Assembly (NCBI GenBank): GCA_911728435.2
Contig: OU452198.1
Coordinates: 40,329,902-40,393,901 of the forward strand
Origin: Apoderus coryli
Lineage: Eukaryota; Arthropoda; Insecta; Coleoptera; Attelabidae
DNA: 64,000 nucleotides
Direction of reading: 5' to 3'
In this document: positions 1 through 12,323 of the stretch, piece after piece
Numbering within the stretch: the stretch's first letter is position 1
Layout: each line of letters starts with the position of its first letter
Notes under the pieces: generated by a model
Seen by the model: only the letters and a program-made list of their open reading frames with translations
Databases searched by the model: none
What the model was told of the DNA's origin: nothing
Program-made: the position numbers and the translations under genes

Positions 1-689
1 CATTACATAATGAAGGATCTCCCAAAAGATTATTTTCAACAATAAGTGACAATAAAAAAAAAATTTATATAATTTATAAAATCTAAATTCATTAACTTAC
101 ATAATTCGCGAGGCGCATTAAAATTTTAGTAATAATATACAATATATTTAACAGTAAATTTTGTTTCGCAGCCAAATCTGCTCATGGATGAATTTTATCT
201 GACTTATTTTATTATTCATTATTGGGTAGGTATTATAGCGTTTTATATTATTTTTACCTCCATGATTGTTCAGATTTTATTAATGTGTACCAACAACAAT
301 GCATAATAATTATAAAATAATTTTGTGTAAAAAGGTATTTTAAAAAAACGTTTATATCCTTTAACAGTTTTATAGTAGTTCTACAAATATGTCGTTTTGT
401 TCTAGTAACAGAGCTATAATAAAACTGTTTTATAACAGTTTTATTTGATTTTTATTAGATATTTATAAACGTTCTAAAAACTATTGTATAATAGCAACAA
501 GCAACATCTATAGAACCGTTAACGAGTCGATTTGTTTTATAAATCTGCGCCTTTTTCGTGTTTATAAGGCGCGTAAGAACGTTGTGAAAATGTTTATAAA
601 ACAATGGGTGTTTTATAAAATATATTTTATAAACGTTCTTACAGCAATTAAAAAAGTTAAATTGTTAGTTGGGACCTCTTTCAGAATTC
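1..689. other. AT-rich stretch without a recognisable gene
   Basis: No coding exon or known element was found. Between about 330 and 660 the motif ATAAACGTT or its reverse complement recurs several times next to ACAGTTTTAT-like words. This suggests a decayed element made of short inverted repeats, but I cannot define its ends. Confidence 0.5.
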
Positions 690-1045
690 TCGAGCCGCCA
701 CTGGAAAAGACACGGAAGAACTCCGACACGAAAAACCCATGGGTAAGAGATTTTGAGCTTAGAGGGAATGTTGCATTAAATTTGCGACGAATTCTGCATT
801 CTGATTTGCATTACGGGTGTTTTTACGGCCTGAATTGCGAACACTGGGACACAGTCACATTTGGTTCCAGTAAGATGGGGCTACCGCTCATACACAGCAC
901 GACAAACTCGAAGTTTGTTGCAAGAAATTGTGACATAAAACATGTCCCGCTAATTCCCCCGATTTGACGGCTCCTGATTTTTTCCTTTAGGGATACCTGA
1001 AGCAAAAGGTTTATGAAAGGCGTCCCAATACCATTAAAACCAAAC
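690..1045 (+). pseudogene. Decayed Tc1/mariner-type (DUF4817 family) transposase
   Basis: Read across frames and stops, this region gives the C-terminal signature of a DUF4817-type DDE transposase: WFQ-stop-DGATAHT near 850-890, then SPDLTAPDFFL, a stop, GYLKQKVYERRPNTIKT near 945-1040. Upstream, around 775-815, LRRILHSDLHY resembles the end of the helix-turn-helix region of the same family. The middle of the protein, including the first catalytic Asp block, is missing. Several stops and frame changes show that it is dead. Related fragments in this window lie near 16640, 25700, 35830, 46674 and 60250. Confidence 0.6.
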
Positions 1046-1049
1046 ATCT

Positions 1050-1197
1050 AGCTTGCACCTGTGGCAGTAGTCATGATTATCCAACCAGAGGAAGAGATAG
1101 ATTATATTTTAGTTGACTTCATTGTAATTTTGCAGACTTGCCAATGTATACATTTGTTATACTTTCTGATGGCCAATAAAGATTATTATTATTATGA
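1050..1197 (+). mobile_element. Probable 3' tail of a non-LTR retrotransposon
   Basis: The segment ends in GGCCAATAAAG followed by ATT repeats. That arrangement resembles the 3' end at 54870-54901, which clearly follows a reverse transcriptase remnant. No coding remnant is visible directly upstream, so the call rests on the tail alone. Confidence 0.3.
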
Positions 1198-3690
1198 TTA
1201 TTTAAGAACTTAAAATTCGTATTTTAGAAGAAATAAATAATACTTATTGAAGCAGAAATGTTGGAACGAGTTATGCAAAGTTTTAGATACAGATTATTTC
1301 GATAAAAGTTAGTCTTGTGGCGGATTTTTAAAAAGACGTGATACTAATTGCCTAACCCGAATCAGGACATTGTTTTACCATGTTAATTATTTGCAATTAA
1401 AAAGGATACAATTTTGGTGAATTAGGGTAACTGTTACTACATCCTTTTACCAAAGTAATTGAAACAAAATTATATTGAAAGGCCTATATTAAATAATGTA
1501 TTGTCGAATACATTTCAAGCTATGTATTACAAAATATAAGTTTATTAGTGTAGTTTTCTTGGGGTTCATGAGATATATAGGTAATTGAAACATTTGTTTT
1601 TCCATTTTATTTTATTCTACGAAACGTTGTGTTGTGTACTCATTTTATTAGCGGATAAAAACTGGGGACGCGCACGGAACGGTTTATAAAATGTTAAAAG
1701 ATCACAAAAGAAATATATCCACAGACTAATTTGCCAAATATATTAATTATTTTTGACATTGACATTAACTGCGTTGCCATAACAGCAGTTTTTTTTATCA
1801 CAGCTCACTATTAATTTTCTAAAAATTTATTGAATGTAAAATTTAAGCAAAAATATATTCAGTCATTGAGATGGACAGGAAAAAGATAGAGACCTCCGGT
1901 TTTTACGGTTTTCTTTATACTTCCATGCCCTTTCCATCCAGTGAATACTAATAGTACCATTCCATTTGATTTTTCTAAGAAAATTGACAAAATCAGAAAC
2001 ATCTTTGTAGAGCTCTATCTAGCGGCTATATATAAAAAATAAATAAAAGCACCAATACTTTTTTTGACACTCCCAAACATTACCTTTATACTGAGCCTAA
2101 TTGTATTAAAATCGGGCTATCCAAAAGAAAATTAGATAACTTTTTACGAACCAACATTCTCTGGCTTCTCCGCCATTTATTTAAGAAAATAGGGAAAACA
2201 CGTTTATACGAAAAACTTTTAGAATAATAGTTATATCACTTTCATTAAGTTTAACACTTACGTAATATGAGTATATTTTTAAGTAAACGGTTTTATTTTT
2301 TAATTTAGAGTTAGATTTACGCCCTCTCTTTCGAGATAGAACCGGCTCCTTTCTTATCTGTACATCCTGTACATTAGCTTGTTTTGCCTATGGAATTTAT
2401 GCAGAAACTTGTCATGTACCTTATTTTACTATGGTAAATATGGCAACAGTTTGTTAATACACGGTTTGGCCAAGGATGCATTTAGGGAACTGAAAGGAAT
2501 ATTCCTTTGGCAGACGGATCTCTAGTTTCGAAATGCTTAGTTATGCTAAATGTGTAAAATGCTAGGCGCACTCTTTTTCTGTGAACTTCTTAGAACTAGA
2601 ACGGAGAAGTTGCAGGGGGAAACCTGGGGAGTAAAATCTAAAGACACAATGGAAATACACTTCCATTTATGGCATATGATTGATTATAGTATAGCTGACC
2701 CACACGCCGAAACCTCCACCTTCAGCCATCAATCACTTTATTTTTCAATATTTGCCTAATCCTATGGAACAGAATAAGTGCAGAAGACATATGGTTTGGA
2801 TTTTAAATTAAATTGCTTTCACAAAAACTTATAATATTCTGATATTTTTGCAGAATCACTTTTTATAATTTAGATTTGTTCAAACTGGGTGTACCGTGGA
2901 AAATAAATATGAACACGGTTCATATTTATGTAATAAATTACTGTTTGAATTAAACTATCAGGCTGGTAGTGTTTTTTTTTTTTACAATAAACCAGTAGGC
3001 TATGAAACTCCGAATTTATATAGAGGGTGTCCCAGAATATGTGGGCAATCTCTCGGATTGGGATATGTTGTGAAAAAAGAAGGGTGTAAGTTCATATAAA
3101 GTTTTGTCGTAACGGCCTTCGCTGCAGAGCTATGAGCTCTTAAAAACTAGACCGGAAATTCAGTTTTTTAATGAAGACTTTTGAACCGCCTCGTAAAAAT
3201 TAATGCAATTTCAGTATAATTTATCTTAGATAGGGACTCGTTGAGTAACCTTATTTAAAACAATGGCATTTCATTGAGGGCGCAGGGGCGTACTGACGTA
3301 GGGATGGTTAACCTCTTTTTTATGCTTCTTGCTAATGAGATTTTGAAACAGTTTTTAAATAGCTTAAAGATTTTGATATAAAAGTGGTACTGTTGTTCGA
3401 AATCGATCAAATAAACCGGTTTCGAGATAAAGTACTTAATTACAAAATTGTTTTTTGGGAAAACTTTTCAATGATCCTCGGATTTTTTATTGGTAATGGA
3501 TCCACCACTCTTCAGTGATGGTTGGTCCAGTAGATGATATAATTAAAAAGCCAGGCACTCTCCGTGGTTATAAATAAAAAACATAAGTGACTAAAATAAT
3601 ATGGCACCAACTAGAGGTACTGTGGCATGAAGAACACAATTCTTCAAAATGTCGACTCACCACAACTAATTGGGCATATACACCCAGGTG
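1198..3690. other. No gene seen; AT-rich intergenic sequence
   Basis: No exon or transposase reading was recognised. Near 3018 there is a TATAGAGGGTGTCCC sequence close to the TACAGGGTG termini seen elsewhere in the window, so 3018 to about 3200 may be a small non-autonomous DNA element. I found no matching second end. Confidence 0.4.
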
Positions 3691-4495
3691 GAGGCAGGAT
3701 TTAAATATTATTTATTGGTTGTATAATAACACCCAGGTAGCACATGACGTCTAATTTATGTCACTACATTGGTCACAAAGACGTCAGTGCAACCTCCATA
3801 ATGACGTCTTAATGACACCGTAATGTCACATCCAAATGACGTCATTTTAATGTCGTCTATGTGACGTGGCCTACTTGAAGCCCAGCTAATGTCAATATGA
3901 TGACGTCTAACAAACGACTAGATCATGGCGTCTTAATGACGTCGTAATGTAACATCCAAATGACGTCATTTTATTGTCGTCTATGGGACGTCAATACTTG
4001 ACGCCCAGCTAACGTCAATAGGATGACGTCTAACAAACGACATGATCCTGACGTTTTAATGGCGCCGTAATGTTACATCCAAATGACGTCATTTTATTGT
4101 TGTTGTGTACATTAACACCCAGGTAGCACATGTCGTCTATAGGACGTCGAATTTATGTCACTAAGACGTCAGTGCAACCTCCATAATGACACCGTAATGT
4201 CACATCCAAATGACGTCATTTTAATGTCGTCTATGGGACGTGGCCTACTTGACGCCCATCTTACGTCAATATGATGACGTCTAACAAACGACAAGATCAT
4301 GGCGTCTTAATGACGTCGTAACGTAACATCGAAATGACGTCATTTTATTGTCGTCTATGTGACGTCAATACTTGACGCCCAGCTAACCTCAATAGGATAA
4401 CGTCTAACAAACAACAAGATCCTGGCGTTTCAATGACGCCGTAATGTTACATCCAAATGACGTCATTTTATTGTCGTTGTGTACATTAATCTTTG
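3690..4495. repeat. Satellite array, about 124-bp unit in a 374-bp higher-order repeat, rich in TGACGTCA
   Basis: The marker ACATCCAAATGACGTCATTT (one copy with ACATCG) starts at 3828, 3952, 4075, 4202, 4326 and 4449, giving spacings of 124, 123, 127, 124 and 123. Units 1/4, 2/5 and 3/6 are each exactly 374 bp apart and share variants. For example, the word ACACCCAGGTAGCACA occurs only near 3729 and 4106. So the array is a trimer duplicated once. Each unit carries the palindrome TGACGTCA plus several further GACGTC/GACGCC words. TGACGTCA is the CREB/ATF consensus, but nothing here shows that it is used. Confidence 0.9.
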
Positions 4496-5004
4496 TTTTA
4501 AGGTACACAATATATTTAAAATTTATTACAAAACTTAATAAATTGAATGAATTAATAACGGTAACTAGCTGTAACACATTCAATATCAATATGTCGTTAA
4601 AAGTCAAGCTGTGTTTCCTCGCCCTACTAACGAGGGGTTTGGGGGTCATGTAACACCTCCATCAAACGGGAGGTCCGGGTCTTACCCCAGGATTTTTTTT
4701 AAATGACTGTATGCCACTAGTGGGCGTGTTGGGTTAAGTAGTAGGAGGAGTTACAGAGAATATATTTTTTAAATTATATATTTTTGAGTGATAACACTAT
4801 AACCATTAGAATTAAGAAGACAAATCAAGAAAACCAACTGTAAAACTCTATATTTTAATAAAAAAAATTAAAAAAAAAGCGTAAGACAAACAAATACTAC
4901 ACAAAAAAAAATGGTACATTTGGTTAAATATTTAAAAAATATCAATAAAAATAAAACAAAATAAAGAAGGAACATAAATTGTATTATTGCCACAGCCATG
5001 GGAC

Positions 5005-5515
5005 ATTTGTTCGTTTGATTTCGCTCGGCGTTGCCAAATCCCGAAAGATTTCGGTAAATACAAATTCTTTCTAAGTCATGGGGGGGATAAGTACCCTGTT
5101 AACCGCCCGTAAGGCTGAAATCGCAAAGAAACGGCCACATTTGCAAAAGAAAAAAATGTTGTTTCACCATGACAATGCACCGTGTCACAAACCGATGAAA
5201 ATTGAATGAATTGGGCTTAGAATTTGCTTACCCACCCACCGTCTGCTCCGGATTTAGCCCCCAGTGACTTTTTGCTGTTTGCAGATCTCAAGAGAATGCT
5301 CGCTAGAAAGAAATTTAAGTCCAATGATGCTGAACCTAAGGCCTATTTTGACAAGAAAGAGAAATCGTACTATAAAAGTTGTAAAATCGCCATAGTTGTT
5401 GTATTGACTTCTAAGGCAACTATGTTGAATAATAAAATCGAGTTTTGTCAAAATTTTGTTTTTTCTTACTTGTTCTACGGATCAACGGTCATTCAACAAA
5501 TGACGTGTTAATATA
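5005..5515 (+). pseudogene. Broken mariner transposase, C-terminal part
   Basis: Around 5109-5205 the sequence reads as HLQKKKMLFHHDNAPCHK, the second catalytic Asp block of mariner transposases. After a frame change, 5224-5400 reads HPPSAPDLAPSDFLLF followed by a lysine-rich tail ending KSYYKS. Together these are the second and third Asp regions of a DD34D mariner. Stops and a frameshift lie between them and the N-terminal half is absent. It is a different mariner lineage from the copies at 7208 and 48372, which read HHDNAS and SPDLAPND. Confidence 0.8.
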
Positions 5516-7207
5516 AATTCTTAATTCTTACCTTGAGTGAGTCAAAGAACTTAAATCCTCCTACCGGTAATCTCTTCAGAAAAAATTCAAGTTCACAATT
5601 TGATAATCACAACTAATTAGATTGAAAGTTCTTGTCTAAGTATACGCGTTAAAAACAAACTTAACAAGCAAGATTGTCTAATTTTTTAAACTTTATTGCT
5701 TTTTCTTATTATTGCAATTTTTAATGTTTATTTTAAGATCACAACCACTGTTTCAAAAAACTTGATAACCTCATAAATTACGATTATATAGAAAGTATAT
5801 GTAGGTATATATTATAAATTATCAACAGGAGTTCCTCTTTAAATCACAGACAAAATATTACATTACAGTTTATTGAGCGATTTAGAATTTAGATTTAGCA
5901 TTAAAAATAGTAGTTTTGTTTTATCTATTAGGAAAAATAATATTACCATAAACCAAACTGTTGATTCAATAATAGATCTAATAAAACGTGTATATTACCC
6001 AATTTTAGAAAGAATATATCACTAAGGTATAAATGCACTCAACTTTAATTTAATATATTCAGTAATATAAAACTTTAGCTATAAAAAATGATTGTTTTAT
6101 ATTTATTTATTACTTCTGAGTTACTTTGTGGTATTTACAATATTATTTTGTTCTATTGCTGCCAAAATAAGTAGCAGAGCTAGCTAATAATCGTTTGTTT
6201 TATGTGCTACACAAAGATGGCAACACTAGTCCAATGCAAAGCTCTATCGATTTTTGTTTAGAGCTGAGGGAATGTTTGCTCTTGCTATGGGAAACGGACC
6301 TTTTGAGAGCCGTTCTACGGGTTGTCCTGGCTCATTCATACTTAGCTTATTATTCGTTATTTCAGATACTTACAAGAACTTGACACAAGTTATATTTTGG
6401 AAACAAAACAGACGTATATTAATGAAAATTGTCATTATTATTTTTTTTTAAACCAACTAAGAATTTACCTTTCACAGCAACTTCATGGTAAACTTTATAA
6501 TAAAATTTAAATAAATAAATATATTGGAAAATATCTTAAGATAAATTGGTACACGTAGGGAATTTATTTTTTATTTTATTTGTTTATATAGAGGTTGGCT
6601 AAACTAAGCCTACTAGACCAGGGTCGATAATTTTTGAGACCTAAAAAAATTATAGTAGGAGAAACCCATTGGAAAAGGTAGAGAACATAACAAAAATGAA
6701 AGGAAAAATCAATTACGGGCGTTAAGTTAAATGTCAAAGTTGTAGGTAATAAAAAGTTTGCAATTTTTGTATCAACACTTTTTTCACATAACCTCAAAAT
6801 TTATTTGAAAAATTCGAATAACCGAGTTTTTGGTTTTTTATTTTTCTTTTGCAAAATTTTTTATTTTTTTACGAAATTTAGTGAAAACTTACCTTTGTAT
6901 GTCCCAAACATACAGTAATTTTTTTGATTTAAAATATTCATTTTTTCACCTTATTTTGACTTAATATCGAAAAAGCACCCTAATTTTCAATCGAAAATTC
7001 TCACGTCAAAATATGTGCTTTTTTAAAAAAGTTAGTGTGTTTTTTGTTCGTTGAAATGTCTACTTTCTGATGGTATAAAAAATATATACACTACTATGGT
7101 AAATATTCTCAGAAAATGCGAATAATGAAAAAACTCGAATCCGAAATTTTTTTTAATCATTATGTATAATTTTGAGCTATTTATTAAAATGTACACTTTA
7201 ATTACTC
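5516..7207. other. No gene seen
   Basis: AT-rich sequence with homopolymer runs, for example A and T runs at 6830-6870. Short open frames exist on both strands but none resembles a known domain or has splice signals that join it to anything. Confidence 0.5.
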
Positions 7208-8147
7208 CGCTCGCATTGTCGCGGTGAAGATTGATCCGTCCTCGGCGGATGGTTTTCCTGATTTCTTGGAAGACAACTGGCAAACAAATGGTTGTGTACC
7301 ACTCAGAATTGACTGTTCTACATTGTTCTAGTCGTACGGTTCCGACATGTCCAGTTTTTCCGAAAAAATAGGCGACCATTTGCTTGGAAGTGCTTCGTGC
7401 GCGAACAACTTTTGTTGTATTTGGCTCATCTTGAAACACCCATACAGTCGACTGGTGTTTACTTTCGGGCTCATACGCGTAAATCCAAGATTCATCACCT
7501 GTCACGATGTCATAGACGTGTTTCGAAGCACCGCGATCGTATTTTTTGAGCATTTCTTTCGACCTATCGACACGATCCTTTTTTTGAACGATTGACACAT
7601 TGTGTGGGATCCAACGCGAACAAATTTTTTTGACAGTCAAATGTTTATGCAATATTGAATGTATGCTGGTCCCACTAATGCCTAAGGTTGTCTCAATCTC
7701 TTGATAGGTCACATGACAATCTTGCAATATCAGTTCGCGCACAGCATCAATGGTTTTCGGAACAACAACTGATTTTGGACGACCGTCACGAAATTCGTCT
7801 TGGAGTGAACTACGACCACGATTGAATTCACCATACCATCGATAAACACTGGTCCTTGATGGAGCTTCATCGCCAAAAATTGAATTAAGTTCATCCGTGC
7901 ACTGTTGCTGAGTTAATCCACGTCGAAAGTTGTCAAAAATAATCGCACGAAAATGTTCACGATTTAATTCCATTTTTGGGCCGAGATGAATGTTTTAAGT
8001 TACTGTAAACAACACCAATAGCGCTCGTATGTCAAAACGTTCTGAGTACGTATAACCTCAAAAATGTCCAACTTTACGATAGAGCTGTGAGTTGCCAGAT
8101 TGCAACACCAGTGTTGCCAAATCCCGAAATATAAAAGGCAACCGTCG
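7208..8147 (-). mobile_element. mariner element, 3'-truncated; transposase reading frame starts at 7973
   Basis: The frame starting at 7973 (minus) is intact for about 255 codons of a mariner transposase. It has an N-terminal helix-turn-helix region (residues 1-110), then VTGDESWIY with the first catalytic Asp at about residue 160, then LHRDNAS with the second Asp at about 252. Homology to the copy at 48372-49601 stops abruptly at about 7208, so the third Asp block (SPDLAPND) and the far inverted repeat are lost. The frame then runs into unrelated sequence and stops at 7032. The remaining terminal repeat is at 8120-8147, ending CCGTCG next to TA. The N-terminal half is better preserved here than in the other copy, but the protein cannot be catalytic. 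Confidence 0.9.
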
Positions 8148-9292
8148 TATAAAGTGCGTTGAAATTATTATTACATATTTTGTATTATAATTTTTTTTTC
8201 TCTAATAATTAGTCCGATTAGGTATATCAATTAATTTAAATAATGTTTTAATTGTTGTGTATTGAAATATTCTTTTTTAAAGTGAGTTTGTTAAGTAAGT
8301 ATGATTTATCTTATTAACCTATCAAACATTGTTTCCCATATTATATCTAGCTTGAAGTGTAGCTATGTCCATAAATTAGATCAGCAGTTGCGAAGTTTTA
8401 GTCATAGTTTAGAACTATCATAATTCGACAAAGTCATAGTAGGTATTATAATTAAGACGATTTTTTACCGTTTGAAGCGAATAAAATAACCAGTAACGTA
8501 GGTATTGTTTTATTTATTTTATATTATATTTCAACAAATTATTCAAAAATTTTGACCTTAGTAACTAATAAACTACAATATTAACTTGAACTAAACCAAT
8601 ACAATCTAATACTTCTAAAGCTTGAATTTAATTAATTACAACAAAAATTGATTACTAAAACACGAAAATATAAATAATATTATAGCGTCTTATTTTCCCA
8701 ATAATGTATTTGTTTTAAAAACATGTATACAAGGTGTTTTTAGATTCGACCGACAATACTCTACCACAGAAAGCTCTCGCTAATTCATGCATTTTAATGC
8801 ATATACCCTTAAAGGGCTTAGTTGTCTAGTTACAGGGTCTAAAAGGTTCAAATTTAAAAACGCCTTCAAATATTTTTTTTTAATTCCTTGACTGATATGT
8901 TCTTTAAAAAAGTTATATTTTCACATAAACAATCTTTTTAAAAAATTAACCAGTGGCATGCTATAGGGGTTAGTGACACTTTTTGCCTCTACACTAAAGT
9001 CTGCAAGTGCCTGAGATATAGGTACTCTGTAACATTACATAAATTTCGAAAATTTGCAATAATTTAAAAACGCGTTTAAGAATTTTTTTGAAATTTCCTG
9101 AACGATATGGTCTATAAAAAAGGCATGTTTTGGTATAAACAATATTTCCAAAAAATTACCCAGTGGCATGCTATAGGGGTAAGTGACACTTTTTATCCCC
9201 CTATTTTGACGCTACTGGAATAAATATATTTTTTTATTTATTTTCTAAATTCGCTATTCATTTCAGCTTAAAAAAGTAACTTTTTATGGATC

Positions 9293-9448
9293 TAAAGTGA
9301 ACAGTTTTGCAGGAAATTGCCTCTAAACAAATGTCTGCAAGTAAAGGGTGCGTATTAATAAGGTACACACAGTTGAAAGTAGGAACCTTTACTTGCAGAC
9401 TTTTGTTTAGAGGCAAATTCCTGCAAAACTGTTCACTTTAGCCGCATT
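9293..9448. repeat. Near-perfect hairpin of about 155 bp
   Basis: The arm TAAAGTGAACAGTTTTGCAG with AAATTGCCTCTAAACAAA and GTCTGCAAGTAAAGG is mirrored as CCTTTACTTGCAGAC, TTTGTTTAGAGGC and CTGCAAAACTGTTCACTTTA. The arms are about 60 bp with a short spacer. It lies just upstream of the Penelope-like reverse transcriptase. Confidence 0.85.
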
Positions 9449-9534
9449 AAAAGGTATTACTTTTTTTAAGCAAAATTTAACAAGAAATTAAAAAATTCAA
9501 CCAAATACACAATTGAATTTAGATAGTTTTATAG

Positions 9535-10075
9535 AACTTCTGACATTTTTTGTCTTTGAAAACAGCTATTTCAAATTTGAAGATAAATTCTACAAACAGA
9601 TATATGATCTTGGCATGGGAAACTGTTTATCACCGATATATATGTGCTGATATTGTATTGTCCGAACTACAAATGAAATGCATTCCAAAGTTGTCCTTTG
9701 CATTACCTTTTTATAAGAGATATGTGGATGATATTATAACATGTATTCCAAAAAACAACTTAGACGAGATTATGTAACTTTCATGAAAAACTACAGTTTA
9801 CGTTAGAATTAGAGACAAATAATAAAATATCATTTTTAGACATATAAATTATAAGAAGCAACAAGACTACAATCATAACAGACTGGTTTCATAAACCGAC
9901 ATTTTCTGAAAGATACATTAATTTCCACTCGGCTCATGCATTTACACAGAAATACAACATTATTCTAAATCTAAAACAAAGCAATCATATTTGTTAAAGA
10001 ATAATTATCCTGAAAAACTAATTAACCAAATATTATTCAAACTGTTTGATATTCGAATATATTTCTTAATATTTT
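9535..10075 (+). pseudogene. Penelope-like element reverse transcriptase, C-terminal part of the RT, decayed
   Basis: The frame at 9550-9777 reads FALPFYKRYVDDIITCIPKN, which matches the YVDD catalytic box of Penelope-like reverse transcriptases (PFFxRYVDDI). Just downstream, across stops, the sequence gives IIFRHINYKK, a DWFHKPTFSERYINF-like motif (9880-9925) and NNYPEKLINQILF (10000-10040). These occur in the same order as in Penelope RTs. The N-terminal palm is missing or unrecognisable, and stops are frequent. Confidence 0.75.
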
Positions 10076-10404
10076 TATTGACGATAATTGGTAAATTTAT
10101 ATTTCGCGGTATTCAAAATTTTGAATTGCTATTAAGTACCTATACACTTTAACTTGTGTTAAAATTACATTCAACGCCATTTTATTTATGTCTAGAATTG
10201 AGAACGGGATACGTCCATTTTGCTCTCCTTTTAACTGATTCTAAAATCGAACACAAACAAAAACAGAACGACAATCGAGCACAATCAAGTATCCAAAATT
10301 TGACAACGAAATATTGCAAGATTCCATATATTAATGAACTTTCCGAAAAATTAAGTAAAGTGTTTAACAATATCAATAATACTGTAGCTTTTAAAAACCA
10401 AAAC

Positions 10405-10935
10405 ACTGTACAATAATATATTGTGCAACGAACATGAAATGACATTTATGTCCTACGAGTATGATCGTTTGCAACATGAGCCGCAGGCGAGTGCTGCAAA
10501 TCATACGAGTAGGAAATGGTCATTTCATGTGAGTTTCACACTATACTTTTTCTACGACTGGTTTAATGCTGTTGAATCAATTTAACATAATTTTTAGGAA
10601 AATATTTGTTTTTCGAAACTTACCCTTGTTAGCGTATAAGCCTAAATACGATAAATTAGAAGTAATAAATTGAGTAGGTGGTTTTAAACTATTCACTGTT
10701 TATGTGTTTTGAAATTAGCGAAATACTTAGTTATAATTATTATTAATTATAAATACCAAAACTGTCAATTTGGTGTTTGTATTTTCGGCGTTGCTATGGT
10801 GAATTTTCATGCCCGCCGCTACTTTGGTCATTATCAGGAAATTTTATCCGTGCGTAATAATATTTCCCTTGCCTAGCAACTAGTGGGAAAATTATTACGT
10901 ACGGGTAAATGATAAACAGCATTACAATGTACTAC
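10405..10935. mobile_element. Probable short non-autonomous insertion inside the Penelope-like element
   Basis: This block separates the RT remnant from the GIY-YIG remnant. It starts near CTGTACAATAAT and ends near ATTACAATGTAC, which are weakly inverted. It contains a strong imperfect palindrome (CATGAAATGAC at 10433 and GTCATTTCATG at 10519) around a GC-rich core, GAGCCGCAGGCGAG. The boundaries are tentative. Confidence 0.4.
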
Positions 10936-10946
10936 ATTTTCAAATC

Positions 10947-11435
10947 ATGATTGAACATATAATAAAGGCATTTAAAGACAGTCTTAGAAAAAAATTCTTT
11001 GCTAAACAAAAAAGTAGAACACCAAAAGAACTAGAAAGTAACGTTGTTTATGAAATCCCATGCCGGGACTGTAATAAAGTTTATTTATATAGTACGTGTA
11101 TAGTACGTTATGTATCCACCCGTATTAATTAACATAAAGTTAGTGTTCGCCCTCATAACTTAGTATCTGCTCCTCAAAAGGCAGGTCTGAACACAGTAAT
11201 GCTACTTTACATAACTTTAATTTTGGTGAGTCAAAAATATTGGGCAGACAACAAAATAGAGAAAAAAGATTGATGCAGGAGATGATAAATATTAAATAAC
11301 ACAAGAATAATATTAATAAGCATCAAGACACTCAAAATTTAAGCAGTTCCTACATAAATTTGATCAATAGAATTCCAATTTTTAAAAATCGTACTGTTCA
11401 AACTGCCTCCGTAAACGTACAGCCAAACTAATGGG
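10947..11435 (+). pseudogene. GIY-YIG endonuclease domain of the Penelope-like element, decayed
   Basis: The frame at 10947-11132 reads KELESNVVYEIPCRDCNKVY, the usual entry to the Penelope GIY-YIG domain (SNVVYKIPCxDCxxxYIG). It continues RYVSTRIN, then HKVSVRPHNLV after a stop. Further on, in another frame, it reads HNFNFGESKILGRQQNREKR, a match to the domain's C-terminal half, and ends near NRIPIFKNRTVQ. The Y-I-G triad is damaged by substitutions and stops. The RT-then-GIY-YIG order confirms Penelope-like identity. Confidence 0.75.
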
Positions 11436-11848
11436 TTTATCTATTCAATTTTATGATAAATCATATTTAAAAAAATAAAAAACTTATAAACAATTTGTGT
11501 ATGAAATTGAACATTTGTATATATGTATTTGTACCGAAACCAATTTATTTGCAAAATAATTTTCGACATAGCGAATCAAAATTTTAATTGGAAAACCCCG
11601 TTTTTAATAGTATATTAAGTATTGAATTTTTATGTAAATGTCCTTTGGGATTTTAATTTTAATATTTGACACGAAAAACACCATTTTCTTGTGAGTATGA
11701 ATTACCTGCTTTGATAATTAAAGATAAGATAATTAAAGAGAAAAATATGTTTTTAAATCGTTTGTTTTTGTGTGTTTTTTTATTGTATAATTTTTTCCTA
11801 TATGTTGCATATCATTTATAATTGTCATCTTATATTGCGTTATACCTG

Positions 11849-11885
11849 AAGATGACTTTATAAAAATCGAAACGTCGACAAGAGA
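11849..11885 (+). ncRNA. Degenerate hammerhead-like motif at the 3' side of the Penelope-like element
   Basis: CTGAAGA, a short stem with an A/T-rich loop, then GAAACGTCGAC. CTGAAGA and GAAA match the two conserved hammerhead core blocks (CUGANGA and GAAA). There is an extra U after the first block and no clear stem I, so an active ribozyme is unlikely. Penelope-like elements are known to carry hammerhead motifs, and the position fits. Confidence 0.35.
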
Positions 11886-12323
11886 ACGAAAGTGTTTTTT
11901 TACTGACCTATACCCTAAAATAATCAAATTGTAAAATTGCAAGTTCAAAAAATCAAGCTACATAAAAAAATATATATATTTGTTCCAGTAGCGTAAAAAA
12001 TAGGGGGATAAAAAGTGTCACTAACCCCTATTGCATGCCAAATTTGAACCATTGAGACCCTGTAAGTAGGCAACTAAGCCCTTTAAGCCCCTTTAAGCGT
12101 ATTGTCCCTATAGGGACAATACGCTATAGCGAGAGCTTTCTGTGGTAGAGCGTTATCGGTCGAATATTATAGAAACACCCTCTATACCAGTGCAGTACTA
12201 AACATAACTAAAATCTAAATTAGATTGATTTCTAAATATCAAGACCTTATTCAAAATTAAGACACATTGAACGCCACTCTTAAACTATAACTTTCAAAAT
12301 CAATTTAATAGAATAAAAAGAAC

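Larger units (their letters stand above)
8733..12183. mobile_element. Composite 3.4-kb element with long terminal inverted repeats enclosing a Penelope-like retroelement
   Basis: The left end (8733-8870: TTCGACCGACAATACTCTAC, AGAAAGCTCTCGCTA, CCTTAAAGGGCTTAGTTG) is repeated inverted at 12030-12180. A second inverted pair, AGTGACACTTTTTATCCCCC with GACGCTACTGGAA, lies at about 9180-9230 and 11970-12020. The left side also holds a direct duplication of about 216 bp, seen as CCAGTGGCATGCTATAGGGG at 8950 and 9165. Between the inverted repeats are a decayed Penelope-like reverse transcriptase and a GIY-YIG domain. The inverted repeats may belong to the Penelope element's own terminal repeats or to a DNA element it entered. 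Confidence 0.7.

Noticed and set aside
584..967. 127-codon plus-strand frame taken as a gene
   Set aside because: Its second half overlaps a transposase relic that reads in another frame; the first half is AT-rich without a domain.
3690..4495. Possible CRISPR-like direct repeats
   Set aside because: Units are contiguous 124-bp tandem copies without unique spacers, in a eukaryotic genome.
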